Below, in pieces: positions 24,826 to 32,425 of a stretch of DNA of 64,000 nucleotides. Position 1 is the first letter of the stretch. The number at the start of each line of letters is the position of its first letter. Origin of the DNA: Chitinophagaceae bacterium (GTDB lineage: Bacteria > Bacteroidota > Bacteroidia > Chitinophagales > Chitinophagaceae); assembly GCA_019752045.1 (NCBI GenBank), contig JAIEMP010000001.1, positions 1 through 64,000 on the forward strand, in the 5' to 3' direction. The notes under the pieces were generated by a model. The model was not told the origin of the DNA. It made no database searches and saw nothing but the letters and a program-made list of their open reading frames with translations. Position numbers and translations under genes: made by a program.

Positions 24826-25576
24826 CTTCTCCCAATTCTTCTTTAATGAAATCGTATCCTTTTTCTTCCAGTTCGAGTGCTAATTCTTTACCACCTGTTT
24901 TTACAATACGTCCTTTGTAGAGAATGTGTACATAATCAGGAACAATATAATCGAGCAAACGCTGGTAGTGCGTAATCACCAATGTGGCGTTGTCTTTTGA
25001 TTTGAGTTTGTTTACACCTTCTGCAACAATACGAAGGGCGTCAATATCCAAACCACTATCTGTTTCATCAAGTATAGCAAGCTTTGGTTCAAGCATCGCC
25101 ATCTGGAAAATTTCGTTGCGTTTCTTTTCACCGCCGCTGAAGCCTTCGTTCAATGAACGGCTTAACAACGCCTGGTCAATATTCACAAGCTTCATTCTTT
25201 CTTTCATCAACTTCAAGAAAGCAACTGCATCCATTGGTTCTTCACCACGATACTTGCGAATTTCATTCACCGCTGTTTTTACAAAGTTGGTAGTACTTAC
25301 ACCGGGCATTTCAATCGGATATTGAAATGCAAGGAACACACCTTCACGTGCACGATCTTCTGGAGAAAGTTCTAACAGATCTTTTCCTAAGAATTCAACA
25401 CTACCGGCGGTTACTTCATAATCAGCACGACCAGCCAATACAGAAGCCAATGTTGACTTACCGCTACCGTTTGGCCCCATGATGGCATGTACTTCGCCTG
25501 GTTTAATATCGAGGTTGATGCCTTTTAAGATTTCCTTCTCTTCGATACGAGCTTGTAGATTTTTAATACTTAACAT
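24806..25576 (-). CDS. sufC: Fe-S cluster assembly ATPase SufC
   Basis: The 256-residue ABC-type ATPase has Walker A GPNGSGKST at residues 34-42 and Q-loop FQYPIEMPG. The signature region FSGGEKKRNEI and Walker B ILDETDSGLDIDAL follow, with the switch histidine in VITHYQRLLDYI. It binds SufB and SufD and energises the scaffold. The C-terminal ELEEKGYDFIKEELGEEVES is partly within the stop-side repeat, whose GGGGG tract encodes part of the ending. Start at 25576 gives the normal N-terminus MLSIKNLQA. Confidence 0.96.
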   Translation of the reverse strand: MLSIKNLQARIEEKEILKGINLDIKPGEVHAIMGPNGSGKSTLASVLAGRADYEVTAGSVEFLGKDLLELSPEDRAREGVFLAFQYPIEMPGVSTTNFVKTAVNEIRKYRGEEPMDAVAFLKLMKERMKLVNIDQALLSRSLNEGFSGGEKKRNEIFQMAMLEPKLAILDETDSGLDIDALRIVAEGVNKLKSKDNATLVITHYQRLLDYIVPDYVHILYKGRIVKTGGKELALELEEKGYDFIKEELGEEVESPL

Positions 25577-25583
25577 GATTTAA

Positions 25584-25627
25584 GCCTCTCCCTCGTTCCC
25601 TCTCCGGTAGAGAGGGAGGTCGGGCAT
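25584..25627. repeat. Start-side palindromic repeat before sufC
   Basis: GCCTCTCCCTCGTTCCCTC and AGAGAGGGAGGTCGGGC, 7 bp from the sufC ATG; third close copy of the start-side type in the suf operon. Confidence 0.7.
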
Positions 25628-25696
25628 TTGTTTATTATTTATACAATAGTTTTTACTTTTCAACTGATGAATTCTGATTGATCAGTACAAGTGTGC

Positions 25697-25730
25697 GACC
25701 CGTCTTCACTAAAGTTACGAGCGGGCAGGC
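25697..25730. repeat. CTAAAG-core palindromic module
   Basis: GACCCGTC...CTAAAGTTACGAGCGGGC: GC-rich complementary arms around a CTAAAG core. A related unit in the opposite orientation lies at 62561-62591, and one with the same CTAAAGYTACG core appears to lie inside rplQ at 49916-49941. Confidence 0.55.
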
Positions 25731-25826
25731 GCAACAATAGTTATATTGTAGCACTAAATCTGGTCAACACAATAAAAAAAGAACTTCAAAATTTTATACT
25801 CTTACTCTTTAGTCGGAGTGTTTCCA

Positions 25827-25862
25827 AAGTCTCCCCTCCGGGGAGATTTAGAGGGGCCGGCT
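25827..25862. repeat. Stop-side palindromic repeat after sufB
   Basis: GTCTCCCC-TCC-GGGGAGATTTAGAGGGGCC, running up to the sufB stop codon. With the unit at 25584 it brackets an AT-rich spacer that holds no gene. Confidence 0.7.
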
Positions 25863-27308
25863 TTACCCCACACTTCCTTCTAATGAAATTGCCAACAGTT
25901 TCTGTGCTTCCACAGCAAACTCCATCGGTAATTGGTTCATCACTTCTTTGGCAAAACCATTTATGATTAATGCAACGGCAGTTTCTGTATCGAGACCACG
26001 TTGATTGCAGTAGAATATCTGGTCTTCACCAATTTTTGAAGTGGTTGCTTCATGCTCTACCTGTGCAGTGCTATTCTTTACTTCAATGTAAGGGAAGGTG
26101 TGTGCGCCGCATTTATCACCAAGCAACAAACTATCACACTGTGAAAAGTTTCTTGCATTAACAGCGTTCTTACCAACCTGCACCAAACCACGATAAGAGT
26201 TTTGACTGAAGCCTGCAGAAATACCTTTCGATACAATGCGACTTCTCGTGTTCTTACCAATATGCATCATCTTGGTACCGGTATCCGCTTGCTGATGATT
26301 GTTTGTAACAGCAACAGAATAAAATTCACCTTGACTGTTATCACCTTTTAAAATAACGGAAGGATATTTCCATGTAACAGCGCTGCCTGTTTCAACCTGC
26401 GTCCAACTGATCTTTGAATTTACACCTGCACAAATACCACGCTTGGTAACAAAGTTGTAGATACCACCTTTGCCTTCTTTATCTCCGGGGTACCAGTTTT
26501 GAACGGTTGAATATTTTACTTCTGCATTATCGAGTGCTACAATTTCAACCACAGCAGCATGCAATTGATTTTCGTCACGCATGGGTGCTGTGCAACCTTC
26601 GAGGTAACTTACAAAGCTGCCTTCTTCAGCAACAATCAATGTACGTTCAAACTGTCCCGTGTTTTCGGCATTAATACGGAAGTAAGTGCTTAACTCCATC
26701 GGACTTTTTACACCTTTTGGAATGTAGCAGAAACTACCATCGCTGAACACAGCGCTATTTAAAGCTGAGAAATAATTATCTGTCATCGGAACAACTGAAC
26801 CCAACCATTTTTTTATCAATTCCGGATGTTCCTGCACCGCTTCGCTCATGCTGCAGAAAATAATACCGAGCTCGGCTAATTCTTTTTTAAATGTTGTTGC
26901 AATAGAAACCGAGTCGATCACCGCATCCACGGCCACATTGCTCAAACGTTTTTGTTCATCCAACGAAATGCCGAGCTTTTCAAACGTAGCCCGCAATTCA
27001 GGGTCTACCTCGTCTAAACTGTTGAGGGTTTTCTTTTGCTTGGGGGCGCTGTAATATTTAATGGCGTTGTAATCTACCTTGGGATACTTCACATTGGCCC
27101 ATTCAGGCTCGGACATTTTTAACCAATGACGGTAGGCTTTGAGTCGCCACTCGAGCATCCACTCGGGTTCGTTCTTTTTGGCGCTGATGAAACGCACAAT
27201 GTCTTCGTTCAGTCCGGGAGGTGCCTCGTCGGCTTCAATGTCGGTTACCCAACCATACTTGTACTCACTCAGGGCCGTTTGCTCCAGTGTATTGAGCATC
27301 TCACTCAT
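25863..27308 (-). CDS. sufB: Fe-S cluster assembly protein SufB
   Basis: The 481-residue core scaffold protein has the SufB N-terminal region ([16 protein letters not shown] near residue 51) and the beta-helix core. [20 protein letters not shown] near residue 237 contains the conserved cluster-site cysteine. The C-terminal [30 protein letters not shown] and [21 protein letters not shown] motifs are present. SufB is the site where clusters are built with SufC and SufD. It is the first gene of the operon, so expression depends on the promoter at 27355-27400. Confidence 0.97.
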   Translation of the reverse strand: MSEMLNTLEQTALSEYKYGWVTDIEADEAPPGLNEDIVRFISAKKNEPEWMLEWRLKAYRHWLKMSEPEWANVKYPKVDYNAIKYYSAPKQKKTLNSLDEVDPELRATFEKLGISLDEQKRLSNVAVDAVIDSVSIATTFKKELAELGIIFCSMSEAVQEHPELIKKWLGSVVPMTDNYFSALNSAVFSDGSFCYIPKGVKSPMELSTYFRINAENTGQFERTLIVAEEGSFVSYLEGCTAPMRDENQLHAAVVEIVALDNAEVKYSTVQNWYPGDKEGKGGIYNFVTKRGICAGVNSKISWTQVETGSAVTWKYPSVILKGDNSQGEFYSVAVTNNHQQADTGTKMMHIGKNTRSRIVSKGISAGFSQNSYRGLVQVGKNAVNARNFSQCDSLLLGDKCGAHTFPYIEVKNSTAQVEHEATTSKIGEDQIFYCNQRGLDTETAVALIINGFAKEVMNQLPMEFAVEAQKLLAISLEGSVG

Positions 27309-27354
27309 GATTCGCTTTGTTTAATCTGTTTACCTAATTTCTTCAACAATATCT

Positions 27355-27400
27355 ATCTATACACAAAAGTACAGATTAATCTATACGAAAAAGTATAGAT
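27355..27400 (-). promoter_or_regulatory. suf operon promoter covered by two tandem inverted-repeat operators
   Basis: Site 1 (27355-27376) reads ATCTATAC-N6-GTACAGAT. Site 2 (27379-27400) reads ATCTATAC-N6-GTATAGAT, a perfect 8+8 palindrome. The sites are 2 bp apart, centres 24 bp apart. On the minus strand site 1 contains the -7 box TACTTTTG (27371-27364), and site 2 covers the -33 position about 20 bp upstream. A dimeric repressor bound there would block RNA polymerase. The Rrf2 protein encoded at the end of the operon is the natural candidate. Confidence 0.75.
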
Positions 27401-27542
27401 AATGTTCGAAAAGCGGAAAAATTGGCGGGTTGGGGAGGATTTGTGGGGAAGTTTGGGCTGGGTCGGGACGCTGGAGCGGCCTGAACCCATAGGGAATTGG
27501 GTATTTGGAATTAGGAGTTGGGGCTGTGGACTATGCATCTTT

Positions 27543-27611
27543 GGGCGGCTGCGATTCCGGCTTTTCGCTGTACCTGCGCTACGCTGCGGTGCCGCTGCAA
27601 TCCGGCAGCCC
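27543..27611. repeat. GC-rich imperfect inverted repeat
   Basis: GGGCGGCTGCGATTCCGG at one end and GCTGCAATCCGGCAGCCC at the other are imperfect reverse complements around TTTTCGCTGTACCTGCGCTA. It is clearly richer in GC than its surroundings. Together with the suf promoter it fills the gene-free stretch 27309-27636. Confidence 0.55.
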
Positions 27612-27636
27612 GTGGGCAGAATATTTCCATCAACCA

Positions 27637-28203
27637 TTATTTTTTCCTGAACCCAATCCTCTCCCGTTCATCCCACTTCCGTTCCGCAGCCTTTTCATCA
27701 AGTAAGTTTTCCATCGCATCGTAAATCTGGTTGAGTTGCACATCATGTTCGCCTAGTCGTTCTTTAATTTCTTTCAACTGCTCTTTCAAATCATTTTCCT
27801 TCAACAGTATTTTTCTGATTTCAACAAAAGCCCGCATGATAGCAATGTTCATTTGTATAGCCCGGTCGCTGTTGAGAATGCCACAGAGCATGGCTACTCC
27901 CTGCTCTGTAAAGGCGTAAGGCATAAATTTCCGGTGTTGACCCTGCCCGGTTTTTAAGATCACAATTTGTGATCTTAAAGATTTTGAGGTTTCTGTGGCT
28001 TCAAATTGCGTCCTCAAACTCTCATATTCTTCTTTACTCAATTGAAACATAAAATCTTCAGGAAAGCGCTTAGTGTTTCTTTTTACAGCCTGATTTAATG
28101 TCCGAACCTCAACTTCATATAATTCGGCCAGGTCGAGGTCCAGCATAACCCTCTCACCCCTAATTTCATAAATGCGATTCTGAATACTTCTGATGATTTG
28201 CAT
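27637..28203 (-). CDS. ORF6N domain protein
   Basis: The 188-residue protein has an N-terminal ORF6N domain (residues 1-95), with RGERVMLDLDLAELYEVEVRTLNQAVKRN and RFPEDFMFQLS typical of the family. PYAFTEQGVAMLCGIL follows, then a predicted coiled-coil from about 125 to 175 (ILLKENDLKEQLKEIKERLG). ORF6N domains are DNA-binding-associated domains of phage and chromosomal origin. It stands alone here. A 27-bp palindrome lies inside the gene at 27953-27979. Molecular function unknown. Confidence 0.85.
   Translation of the reverse strand: MQIIRSIQNRIYEIRGERVMLDLDLAELYEVEVRTLNQAVKRNTKRFPEDFMFQLSKEEYESLRTQFEATETSKSLRSQIVILKTGQGQHRKFMPYAFTEQGVAMLCGILNSDRAIQMNIAIMRAFVEIRKILLKENDLKEQLKEIKERLGEHDVQLNQIYDAMENLLDEKAAERKWDERERIGFRKK
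27953..27979. repeat. 13-bp-arm palindrome inside the ORF6N gene
   Basis: TTTAAGATCACAA-T-TTGTGATCTTAAA is a perfect inverted repeat with a one-base centre, in the coding region for the SLRSQIVILK segment. Confidence 0.8.
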
Positions 28204-28359
28204 AGGCAGCTATTTACCCGGTAATATAAAATCAAAAAAGAAAATCTGCAAGCAGGTAAGAGCGAAACTTAACCTTTCCTTCATCTTTTCATAACCTTCC
28301 CGTCATATTTCCTTAACAATCTCCATCTACCATTGCGGCTCAACTAATAAACTTATACA

Positions 28360-29895
28360 ATGAGAAAATCCATTTTGCTAATCAGCAGCGTTTTGCTGTT
28401 AAATGCATGTACCAAGCTTGATAGTGAAGAACAAACAGGTGGGCAGATTGCTGAAAGAAAAGAAAAAGAAAATACCTCAACCGGATTTGCTGCCCGTCAG
28501 GAATCAACATCCTTTGCAGAAATCAGCAGCCTGGCAATTGGCGGCGGACAAGGCGCAGCCGAAATCAGTGCATATGATCCTTCAACAAAAAAATTATTTG
28601 TAGTAAACAATAGCACCGGCAATAACCGTATTGAAGTTGTTGATCTTACCAATCCGGCTTCACCGGTTGTTATTGGCAATATCAACATTGCCATCTATGG
28701 CGGGGTGGTAAACAGTGTAGATGTAAGTAATGGAACTCTGGCTGCAGCAATTGAAGCAATTCCTAAAACAAACAATGGGAAAGTATTGCTGCTTAAAACT
28801 ACGGATTACAGTGTATTGGCCAGTATAACAGTTGGTGCTTTACCGGACATGGTAACATTTTCACCCGATGGAAATTTAATTTTAACTGCAAACGAAGGCG
28901 AACCAAATGAGGCTTATACAATTGATCCGGTGGGAACTGTTTCTATAATCAGTGTAAACGAAAATTACAGTGTAACTACTTTAGATTTTAGTGGTTTTGA
29001 AAGTCGTGCTGCACAATTAAAAACAAAAGGCTTTCGCATTTTTGGAAACAATGCAAGCTTTGCTCAGGATATAGAGCCGGAGTATATTGCTGTTTCAGAA
29101 AATTCTAAAAAAGCATGGGTAACCTTACAGGAAAATAATGGAATGGCATTGATAGATTTAAATTCAAAAACCATTACTGATATTTTACCTTTTGGTTTTA
29201 AGGATTACAATGCACCGGGTAATTCAATTGATGCAAGTGATGAGGGTGGTACTAACATTCCAACACTGGTACCAGTAGTAAATTTTAACAGCTGGCCTGT
29301 TTACGGAATGTATATGCCCGATGCAATTGCTGTTCTTCCAAATAACAATGTTCCATTTGTATTTACGGCAAATGAAGGCGATCAAAGAGAGTACGCAGGT
29401 TTTAATGAAACAGTGAGAGTGGGCAGCTCTGCTGTAACATTAGACCCAACTGCATTTCCAAATGCACCGTTTCTGAAACAAAATGCAAATCTTGGACGGT
29501 TGAACATTACCAATACACTTGGAAGAACAGGTGCTAACGGAGCTTACACCGGATTATATTCTTTCGGTGCCCGTTCATTTAGTATCTGGCATGGACTTAC
29601 CGGTGAATTACTTTTCGACAGTAAAGATTTTATAGATAAAAAAGCTTTCGAAATGGGAAAATATCCCAACGGAAGAAGTGATGATAAAGGAAGCGAACCC
29701 GAAGGTATTACCACGGGTCGTGTTGGAAATAAAAATCTGTTGTTCGTTGGATTAGAAAGAGCAAATGCAGTGATGGTGTTCGATGTCACAAATCCTGTTA
29801 AGCCAAGTTACTTGCAATGGCTCAACACGGGCGTTGGACCGGAAGGGTTGTTGTTTCTGTCTGCAGAAAAAAGTCCTAACGGAAAAGCATGTTAA
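28360..29895 (+). CDS. Choice-of-anchor I family lipoprotein, frameshifted near the end
   Basis: The 511-residue exported lipoprotein has a signal peptide with the lipobox at C17. It is a beta-propeller with LVIVD-type repeats, of the choice-of-anchor I family (alkaline-phosphatase-associated propellers). Key family stretches include FSPDGNLILTANEGEPNEAY near 166, DASDEGGTN near 289, VFTANEGDQREYAGFNE near 325 and KGSEPEGI near 445. The reading frame ends at GKAC after SAEKSPNG. In the -1 frame the sequence continues as SMLIVSSETDGFIKTF to a stop at 29945, the expected family ending, so one A seems to be missing in the A-run at 29883-29886. Confidence 0.85.
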   Translation: MRKSILLISSVLLLNACTKLDSEEQTGGQIAERKEKENTSTGFAARQESTSFAEISSLAIGGGQGAAEISAYDPSTKKLFVVNNSTGNNRIEVVDLTNPASPVVIGNINIAIYGGVVNSVDVSNGTLAAAIEAIPKTNNGKVLLLKTTDYSVLASITVGALPDMVTFSPDGNLILTANEGEPNEAYTIDPVGTVSIISVNENYSVTTLDFSGFESRAAQLKTKGFRIFGNNASFAQDIEPEYIAVSENSKKAWVTLQENNGMALIDLNSKTITDILPFGFKDYNAPGNSIDASDEGGTNIPTLVPVVNFNSWPVYGMYMPDAIAVLPNNNVPFVFTANEGDQREYAGFNETVRVGSSAVTLDPTAFPNAPFLKQNANLGRLNITNTLGRTGANGAYTGLYSFGARSFSIWHGLTGELLFDSKDFIDKKAFEMGKYPNGRSDDKGSEPEGITTGRVGNKNLLFVGLERANAVMVFDVTNPVKPSYLQWLNTGVGPEGLLFLSAEKSPNGKAC

Positions 29896-29945
29896 TTGTG
29901 AGCAGTGAAACCGACGGCTTTATAAAGACCTTTACAACATTATAA
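29883..29945 (+). other. Displaced C-terminus after a probable 1-nt deletion
   Basis: From A at 29886 in the other frame the codons read S-M-L-I-V-S-S-E-T-D-G-F-I-K-T-F-T-T-L-stop. This restores the usual propeller-closing strand. GGAAAAGC would need one more A to stay in frame. A -1 slip on A-AAA-G is also possible. Confidence 0.75.
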
Positions 29946-29966
29946 AGAGTACCGCTACAGTATAAC

Positions 29967-29997
29967 AAAAACTCCCGCAAACCGGGAGTTTTTGTTA
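29967..29997 (+). terminator. Intrinsic terminator after the choice-of-anchor I gene
   Basis: AAAAACTCCCG and CGGGAGTTTTT pair perfectly around CAAAC, with T-rich sequence after, 22 bp past the restored stop at 29945. Confidence 0.85.
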
Positions 29998-30040
29998 TTA
30001 TTACGGCAAAGCAGCATTACACAATGTTTTATACTCTTAA

Positions 30041-30052
30041 ACGTTTAAACGT
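30041..30052. promoter_or_regulatory. 12-bp palindrome upstream of a lipoprotein gene
   Basis: ACGTTTAAACGT is a perfect palindrome ending 22 bp before the ATG at 30074, in the promoter region. It may be an operator; no regulator is indicated. Confidence 0.35.
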
Positions 30053-30073
30053 GTATTACCAAAATTAATCACC

Positions 30074-30868
30074 ATGAAATTCATTCAACTCAGTCTTGCC
30101 GTGATTCTCCTCACAGGCATCAGCCTCTCTTCCTGTAAAAAGAAAAAACCCGATGTACAGGCTGAAAAAACCTGTAAACTTTCAAAAATCGTATACTTCG
30201 ATTCGGGCGTAGCTACAGACAGTATCAGTTTTGTGTATCAAAACAACAAACCTGTTCGTGCCAATTTTCCACAAGGCTTTTATTTTACGTATGAATACAA
30301 TGCTGAGCAGATCAGCAAACGCAGTTATTTTGAAGGAGCGGCATCATTGAGTGATTATTATGAAACTGCTGTTTATAATTCTGACGGAAGCATTGCAAAA
30401 ATTGAAGCATTTGTTCGCACCAATAATACCTATACCAAAGAACTCGTGTATCAATTTACGTACAACGGAGGCAGATTGCAGAAGATGGCTGTTACGGAAA
30501 ATGACGGCAATGGCATTTTTGATCTCATTACCGATTATGTGTATACTTATACCGGCGCAAATATTACAAGAACAGTGTATACAGAATACGATCCGGTAAA
30601 CGGCAACAGTACCGAAACATTTAATTATACATACGATGCCATCCCGAACTATTTTGCAAAAACAAAAAATATTTTATTACTTGATTTTCTTTTTTCAGAT
30701 TTTGACGGAACTGTTTTGCCGATTATCTTAAGCCAGAACAATGTTACCGGTGTGCAGTTTAGCGTAGGTACAGCACCGCTGAGCTATACAGCAGATGAAA
30801 AACAAAATATGACCAGCTTTAGTATTGCGGGTCAATTACTCTCCAGATATTCTTATCAATGTGATTAA
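30074..30868 (+). CDS. Hypothetical lipoprotein with YD-like repeats
   Basis: The protein has 264 residues. The lipobox LSSC at C21 is followed by KKKK. The mature part is rich in Tyr, Asn and Thr with repeated strands of the form YxYNxxG/xIxK (YEYNAEQISKRSYFEG, VYNSDGSIAKIEAF, FTYNGGRLQKM). This is the pattern of Bacteroidota DUF4595-like and RHS/YD-like extracellular beta proteins. I cannot assign a function. It stands alone between two terminators. Confidence 0.65.
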   Translation: MKFIQLSLAVILLTGISLSSCKKKKPDVQAEKTCKLSKIVYFDSGVATDSISFVYQNNKPVRANFPQGFYFTYEYNAEQISKRSYFEGAASLSDYYETAVYNSDGSIAKIEAFVRTNNTYTKELVYQFTYNGGRLQKMAVTENDGNGIFDLITDYVYTYTGANITRTVYTEYDPVNGNSTETFNYTYDAIPNYFAKTKNILLLDFLFSDFDGTVLPIILSQNNVTGVQFSVGTAPLSYTADEKQNMTSFSIAGQLLSRYSYQCD

Positions 30869-30876
30869 TAAAAAAA

Positions 30877-30906
30877 ATCCCCCGTTTTTAACGGGGGATT
30901 TTTTTT
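30877..30906 (+). terminator. Bidirectional intrinsic terminator
   Basis: AATCCCCCGT and ACGGGGGATT form a perfect 10-bp stem around TTTA, flanked by A-run and T-run, 9 bp after the lipoprotein gene. It can also terminate the convergent scoAB transcript. Confidence 0.85.
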
Positions 30907-30933
30907 AAGACTTTAGAACAACCAATTAAAGTT

Positions 30934-31590
30934 TTAAAAAACAATTTCAGGTATTTCGCCTTCTACAATCAACCGGCCGTTTGTTTTTGCTACAATTTCA
31001 TCAACACTAACTCCCGGAGCCCGTTCAAGTAACTTAAATCCATCGGGTGTAATATCAAGTACAGCCAGATCGCTCACAATCTTTTTTACACACCTGATTC
31101 CGGTTAACGGCAATGCACATTGCGGCAATAATTTGCTTTCGCCTTTTGGATTAGTATGCATCATGGCCACAATAATATTTTTTGCACTTGCTACCAGATC
31201 CATTGCACCACCCATTCCTTTTACCATTTTACCCGGAATTTTCCAGTTGGCAATATCTCCCTGTTCACTCACTTCCATTGCACCAAGTACAGTGAGATCA
31301 ACTTTACCAGCACGGATCATTCCAAAGCTCATAGCACTGTCAAAAAAAGCAGAGCCGGGCAATGTGGTAATAGTTTGTTTACCTGCATTGATGAGATCAG
31401 GATCTTCTTCCCCTTCAAACGGAAAAGGACCCATGCCCAGTAATCCATTTTCACTTTGCAGTTCTACATGAATACCTGCAGGAATATAATTGGCCACCAA
31501 TGTTGGAATGCCTATGCCAAGGTTTACATAAAACCCATCTTTTAATTCTCTGGCAATGCGTTGTGCGATTTGTTCTTTCGTTAAAGCCAT
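30934..31590 (-). CDS. scoB: 3-oxoacid CoA-transferase subunit B
   Basis: The start at 31590 gives [20 protein letters not shown], the family N-terminus, and 218 residues. A longer reading from 31635 enters an inverted-repeat spacer. Beta-subunit features include [19 protein letters not shown], the catalytic-glutamate motif [13 protein letters not shown] and MGGAMDLV. With ScoA it moves CoA between succinyl-CoA and acetoacetate or similar acids. A dispersed inverted repeat separates it from scoA by 85 bp. Confidence 0.93.
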   Translation of the reverse strand: MALTKEQIAQRIARELKDGFYVNLGIGIPTLVANYIPAGIHVELQSENGLLGMGPFPFEGEEDPDLINAGKQTITTLPGSAFFDSAMSFGMIRAGKVDLTVLGAMEVSEQGDIANWKIPGKMVKGMGGAMDLVASAKNIIVAMMHTNPKGESKLLPQCALPLTGIRCVKKIVSDLAVLDITPDGFKLLERAPGVSVDEIVAKTNGRLIVEGEIPEIVF

Positions 31591-31603
31591 ATAATAATTA
31601 TTG

Positions 31604-31676
31604 AACCACAAAGACTCTAAGGCGCAAAGTTTCACAAAGCCTTCGTGCTACTTTGTGTCTCTGTGGCTTTGTGGTT
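31604..31676. repeat. Inverted repeat between scoA and scoB
   Basis: AACCACAAAG (31604-31613) and CTTTGTGGTT (31667-31676) are exact reverse complements closing an imperfect long hairpin (AAGGCGCAAAG...CTTTGTGTCTCTGTGG). It fills the spacer from stop to near the next start codon. Confidence 0.75.
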
Positions 31677-32371
31677 TATTTCCTTCTTACTGTCTTCTGC
31701 TCAATCCGCTTTTCATAATTAGTTCCTTTGAAAATGCGATGCACATAAATGCCCGGTGTATGAATTTCGTTTGGATTTAACACACCGGGTTCAACCAACA
31801 CTTCTACTTCTGCAATGGTGATCTTACCTGCCATTGCCATAAGTGGATTAAAGTTTCGGGCAGTGTCTTTGTAAATCAGGTTACCCATTGTATCTCCTTT
31901 CCATGCTTTTACAATTGCATAGTCTGCATCAAATGCATATTCAAGCAAATAATCTTTTCCATTAAAATTGCGGGTTTCTTTTCCAATAGCTACTTCGGTG
32001 CCTACACCTGCCGGAGTATAAATGGCAGGCATTCCATATCCTGCAGCCATGCATCTTGTAGCCAATGTTCCTTGTGGAATCAATTCCACTTCCAGTTCGC
32101 CACTCAACAACTGGCGTTCAAATTCTGCATTCTCTCCAACATAAGAAGAGATCATTTTCTTTACCTGCTTTTGTTGCAGCATCAGTCCAATACCAAAATC
32201 ATCAACACCGGCATTATTAGAAATACAGGTGAGATCCTTTGTTCCTTTATTCACTAAAGCAGAGATACAGTTTTCAGGAATGCCGCATAAACCAAAACCA
32301 CCGAGCATAAGGGTTGCTCCATTTGGTATATCGTTGATTGCTTCAGCAGCATTTGAAACAACTTTATTCAT
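31676..32371 (-). CDS. scoA: 3-oxoacid CoA-transferase subunit A
   Basis: The 231-residue protein from the ATG at 32371 (MNKVVSNAAEAINDIPNGAT) carries the alpha-subunit motifs LMLGGFGLCGIPENCI near residue 20 and YVGENAEFERQL. Further motifs are GGTGTEV-like PAGVGTEVA, and RNFNPLMAMAG. A longer in-frame reading to 32407 would run through the promoter and is rejected. Together with scoB it forms a two-gene operon for ketoacid CoA transfer. Confidence 0.93.
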   Translation of the reverse strand: MNKVVSNAAEAINDIPNGATLMLGGFGLCGIPENCISALVNKGTKDLTCISNNAGVDDFGIGLMLQQKQVKKMISSYVGENAEFERQLLSGELEVELIPQGTLATRCMAAGYGMPAIYTPAGVGTEVAIGKETRNFNGKDYLLEYAFDADYAIVKAWKGDTMGNLIYKDTARNFNPLMAMAGKITIAEVEVLVEPGVLNPNEIHTPGIYVHRIFKGTNYEKRIEQKTVRRK

Positions 32372-32378
32372 ATGACAC

Positions 32379-32413
32379 AATCGTTTGTACAAAAGTAAAG
32401 GAAGCAAACGATT
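32379..32413 (-). promoter_or_regulatory. scoAB promoter flanked by an inverted repeat
   Basis: The minus strand has TTG, then 18 bp, then TACTTTTG (32397-32390), 18 bp before the scoA ATG. AATCGTTTG (32379-32387) and CAAACGATT (32405-32413) are perfect 9-bp inverted arms flanking the -7 box with 17 bp between. This is the geometry expected for a repressor or activator operator. Confidence 0.6.
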
Positions 32414-32425
32414 TGCAATGAACAG

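Noticed and set aside
23203-25862. CRISPR-like or IS-like interpretation of the repeats in the suf operon
   Set aside because: Repeats are few, unequal in spacing, and each is a hairpin at a gene end; no spacers of constant length, no transposase gene.
27353-27724. Several overlapping reading frames of 61-94 residues in the sufB-ORF6N gap and the 3' end of the ORF6N gene
   Set aside because: They lie over the suf promoter, a GC-rich inverted repeat and the antisense of the ORF6N gene; none has a convincing start or composition.
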